DNA of 37,091 nucleotides from Deltaproteobacteria bacterium (lineage in GTDB: Bacteria; Myxococcota_A; UBA9160; UBA4427), in assembly GCA_002691205.1 (NCBI GenBank), contig NZHD01000015.1:1-37091 (forward strand), read 5' to 3'. Below the pieces are notes generated by a model. The model did no database searches. It saw nothing but the letters and a program-made list of their open reading frames with translations, and had not been told where the DNA came from. The translations under genes were made by a program, and so were the position numbers. This document shows positions 34,844 to 37,091 of this stretch, piece after piece. Position 1 is the stretch's first letter. Each line of letters opens with the position of its first letter.

Positions 34844-35461
34844 TCAACCTCCATCATCGCCCTGGTTCTGCATCTTCACAATCTCGGGCCTGAGTGCAGC
34901 TAGGGCCACGCCTCGATGCGACAAAAGATCCTTCTCGGACGAAGACAACTCGGCCATACTGACGGAGAATCCATCGGGTTCAAAAATCGGATCGTACCCG
35001 AATCCATGAATGCCTTTGGGAGCCACTAAAATACGGCCCGGGCACTCACCCCGCGCGCTCTTAACTTGGCCCTCAGGCGACACCAACGCGGCCACACAGA
35101 CGAAACGGGCCTTTCGCGAGGCATTGGAGCGAAGCGCCAATGCCTCTAGGAGGTAGGCTGCACGAGCGGCATCATCGAGTCCGGGCCCCCCATATCGGGC
35201 GGACAAGGGCCCGGGAGCGCCTCCGAGCCCCTCCACCTCAAGACCAGAGTCATCGGCAATGGCCCAGCAGCCAAGCTGATTGGCGGCCGCCCGCGCCTTC
35301 TCCACCGCGTTGGCCAGATACTCTTCGCCTTCCTCGGGAAACTGGACGGGACCCGCCTCATCGAGTGAGACCACTTCGATGGAAACATCGGCCAGCAGCG
35401 CCTTGAGTTCGCGGCGCTTTCCGGCATTGGAACTGGCCAGGACAAGACGGTTTCGACTCAC
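34844..35461 (-). CDS. rdgB: RdgB/HAM1 family XTP/dITP pyrophosphatase
   Basis: It cleans the nucleotide pool by hydrolysing dITP, ITP and XTP to monophosphates, preventing base misincorporation. The 205-residue protein has the N-terminal LASSNAGKRRELKALL, the catalytic ADDSGLEVEGLGGAPGPLSA (Asp71), ARFVCVAALVSP and the nucleobase-binding GFGYDPIFEPDG. GTG at 35461 overlaps the rph stop as GTGA. The rph-rdgB pair is conserved across many bacteria, which supports both calls. Confidence 0.96.
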   Translation of the reverse strand: MSRNRLVLASSNAGKRRELKALLADVSIEVVSLDEAGPVQFPEEGEEYLANAVEKARAAANQLGCWAIADDSGLEVEGLGGAPGPLSARYGGPGLDDAARAAYLLEALALRSNASRKARFVCVAALVSPEGQVKSARGECPGRILVAPKGIHGFGYDPIFEPDGFSVSMAELSSSEKDLLSHRGVALAALRPEIVKMQNQGDDGG

Positions 35462-36219
35462 CCGGACTCCCCTGGGCGACTCGAGAAAGGCCAGGCGAGG
35501 CCAGCCGCCTCAACCGCCGCTTTCTGCATGTCGGTCAAGGAGGCGATGCCCTCCAGAGCCATCTTCGTCAATTGAGCCAGTTCATCCGCCGAAAAAGTAG
35601 CGCCCTCCCCCGTGCCTTGAACCTCAATCAGACTCCCTGAGCCCGTTCCCACCACATTCATATCGACCTCTGCACGGGCATCCTCTTCATAGGGAAGGTC
35701 TAGGCGCACCTCCCCATCCACCATTCCCACAGAGATGGCCGCCACGCTTTCAGACAGAGGATACCGATCCAGATCACCCCGAGCGTGAATTCGTCCACAC
35801 GCCAGAGCCAGCGCGACAAAGGCCCCGGTAATCGAAGCGGTCCGAGTTCCTCCATCCGCTTGTAAGACATCACAGTCCACCAGCAGGGAACGCTCCCCCA
35901 AGGCCGTACGATCCACAGCGGCTCGCAGACTCCGACCGATCAACCTTTGAATCTCCATGGTTCGGCCCGAGAGCTTGCCACGCACCGATTCACGATCATT
36001 TCTCGTATCTGTGGCCGAAGGCAACATCGCGTATTCCGCAGTCACCCAACCTTCGCCACGCCCCCGCAACCAACGCGGCACGGTCCCCTCTTCAGAGACG
36101 GTGCAAAGAACCCGGGTTCGGCCCAAAGAGCACAAAACCGAAGCTAAAGGATTTTGCGTAAAATCAATCACAAACTCACAGGCCCTTAAAGCATCCGGCT
36201 GCCGACCGTCTCTTCGCAT
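35458..36219 (-). CDS. rph: Ribonuclease PH
   Basis: RNase PH is a hexameric phosphorolytic 3' exoribonuclease that trims tRNA precursors and degrades structured RNA. The 253-residue product begins RRDGRQPDALR. It has LCTVSEEGTVPRWLRGRGEGWVTAEYAMLP split into its usual blocks, then the RLIGRSLRAAVD segment, DCDVLQADGGTRTASITG and the typical C-terminal EGATFSADELAQL. The frame is open to 36372, but ATG 36219 gives the conserved N-terminus. Its activity matters here because tRNA-Leu and tRNA-Lys in this window need 3' maturation and CCA addition. Confidence 0.96.
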   Translation of the reverse strand: MRRDGRQPDALRACEFVIDFTQNPLASVLCSLGRTRVLCTVSEEGTVPRWLRGRGEGWVTAEYAMLPSATDTRNDRESVRGKLSGRTMEIQRLIGRSLRAAVDRTALGERSLLVDCDVLQADGGTRTASITGAFVALALACGRIHARGDLDRYPLSESVAAISVGMVDGEVRLDLPYEEDARAEVDMNVVGTGSGSLIEVQGTGEGATFSADELAQLTKMALEGIASLTDMQKAAVEAAGLAWPFSSRPGESG

Positions 36220-36268
36220 TGTCAAACTTCGCCCTCTCTCTGTTGATGCGCAGTCTCGTGCCGCGCTC

Positions 36269-37087
36269 TTATTCGACTTCCATCCATGAGCCTTTTGGCT
36301 CAATTCCCCGGCGCGCATCGTAACGCTTCCCGAAGATCTCCACCGCTCGTGCAATAGCATCGACCAGCGCATCCCGATGGCGGCTGCGGGTTAAACTTTT
36401 TTCATCTGCGGAGTTGCTTAAGAAACCCACCTCAATGAGGCTGGCTGGCATCTGCACCCCCATCAAAACAACAAAGGGCGCCTGCTTAACGCCTCTTGAA
36501 TCTCCCCCTGTCCTTTGGATGAGTTCCGCTTGCGCTAACTTAGAGAACTCACTCGATTCTCGAACATGCTCTGTGGCAATCATGTCCCCCAGCAAAGACA
36601 CCAACGGATCCTGACTCTGTTCGAAACCCGGTGTGATTTGCGCGAGTGCATCATTCTCACGAGCGACGACTTGCTTCGCAGCATCATCACTCGCCTCCAG
36701 GGATACAAAATACGTTTCAATCCCATGAGCTTCACGATTACGAGCGGAATTGGCGTGAATTGAGATAAACAAATCCCCACCGGCATCGTTTGCGATGGCC
36801 GTGCGAACCTCCAAGGGAACAAAGCGATCATCTGAACGGGTTTGGGCCACCTCAAAGCCCTGCTTCTCAAGGCGGCGGGCCAATCGCTGGCTGATGTCCA
36901 GCACTAAATCTTTCTCAGAAAGCCCATCCCGCCCTTGGGCGCCCGCGTCCTCGCCTCCGTGACCGGCATCAATCACCACCGTGCGAAAACCTTTTTCTGA
37001 TCCCTCAGCCCAAGCCAGGCGCAAAGGGAGAGCGCATAGGCACAGAACGATCAGAACTCCCCACTGGATGAGAATGACGCCATTCAA
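36269..37087 (-). CDS. N-acetylmuramoyl-L-alanine amidase (Amidase_3), N-terminus at window edge
   Basis: A periplasmic zinc amidase that cuts the bond between MurNAc and L-Ala during cell separation or turnover. Residues 1-27 look like a Sec signal peptide (hydrophobic LIVLCLCALPLRLAWA). The catalytic domain has VVIDAGHGGEDAGA (zinc His43), Glu58 in LSEKDLVLDIS, His111 in FISIHANSA and the catalytic Glu219 in ASLIEVGFLSN. A segment between about 130 and 205 may form the regulatory helix of AmiC-type enzymes. The first start in the window is TTG 37087, four bases from the edge. The frame stays open to the edge, so the true start may lie outside. No AMIN or LysM domain is visible in the window. 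Confidence 0.9.
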   Translation of the reverse strand: MNGVILIQWGVLIVLCLCALPLRLAWAEGSEKGFRTVVIDAGHGGEDAGAQGRDGLSEKDLVLDISQRLARRLEKQGFEVAQTRSDDRFVPLEVRTAIANDAGGDLFISIHANSARNREAHGIETYFVSLEASDDAAKQVVARENDALAQITPGFEQSQDPLVSLLGDMIATEHVRESSEFSKLAQAELIQRTGGDSRGVKQAPFVVLMGVQMPASLIEVGFLSNSADEKSLTRSRHRDALVDAIARAVEIFGKRYDARRGIEPKGSWMEVE

Positions 37088-37091
37088 AAAA

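Overview
The window is a gene-dense, moderately GC-rich (clearly above 50 % by eye) piece of a bacterial chromosome holding almost only core genes. Gene order and protein families point to a Gram-negative, deltaproteobacterial-type lineage (Myxococcota/Desulfobacterota-like). The evidence is the rpsB-tsf-pyrH-frr-uppS-dxr-rseP run, secA next to argJ, tig-clpP-clpX-lon flanked by tRNA genes, and RseP and MurJ together. The exact phylum cannot be fixed from the sequence. I see no prophage, insertion sequence, CRISPR array, rRNA or plasmid gene.

Layout. Positions 1-14570 are a head-to-tail minus-strand block read from right to left: nadK, secA, argJ, rpsB, tsf, pyrH, frr, uppS, dxr, rseP, tsaB, ilvC, pssA. 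Many junctions are 4-nt start/stop overlaps or gaps of 2-14 nt. It combines NADP supply, protein export, arginine synthesis, translation factors, the isoprenoid/undecaprenyl lipid carrier, envelope-stress proteolysis, tRNA t6A modification, branched-chain amino acids and phospholipid synthesis. The cdsA gene usual in this cluster is absent between uppS and dxr. rarA (14677-16011) is read the other way.

Positions 16049-23966 hold the protein quality-control island tig-clpP-clpX-lon. It is bracketed by tRNA-Lys and tRNA-Leu upstream and tRNA-Val and tRNA-Asp downstream, with a two-module SCP2-like protein between the last two tRNAs. Two good Rho-independent terminators separate the upstream tRNAs from each other and from tig.

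Positions 24024-37087 hold a fused ATP-dependent 5-oxoprolinase, the lipid II flippase murJ, an unusual Ddl-like ATP-grasp ligase, a divergent vanZ-like/cstA pair, a histidine phosphatase and a dicarboxylate/amino-acid:cation symporter. The rdgB-rph pair and a cell-wall amidase at the right edge follow.

I found no convincing previously undescribed multi-gene system. The best leads are local. They are the Ddl-like ligase that lacks the canonical Ddl signatures and faces a vanZ-like gene across a short region with a dyad. An RseP with three apparent PDZ domains is another. rseP and lon also share an identical ATGG-T8 start. The remaining leads are the cdsA gap, the tandem SCP2 protein with a foldable leader, long tails on ribosomal protein S2, and the structured rpsB leader. 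Non-ATG starts are common (pssA, tsaB, pyrH, tsf, argJ, murJ, the symporter, rdgB, and probably vanZ-like and the amidase).
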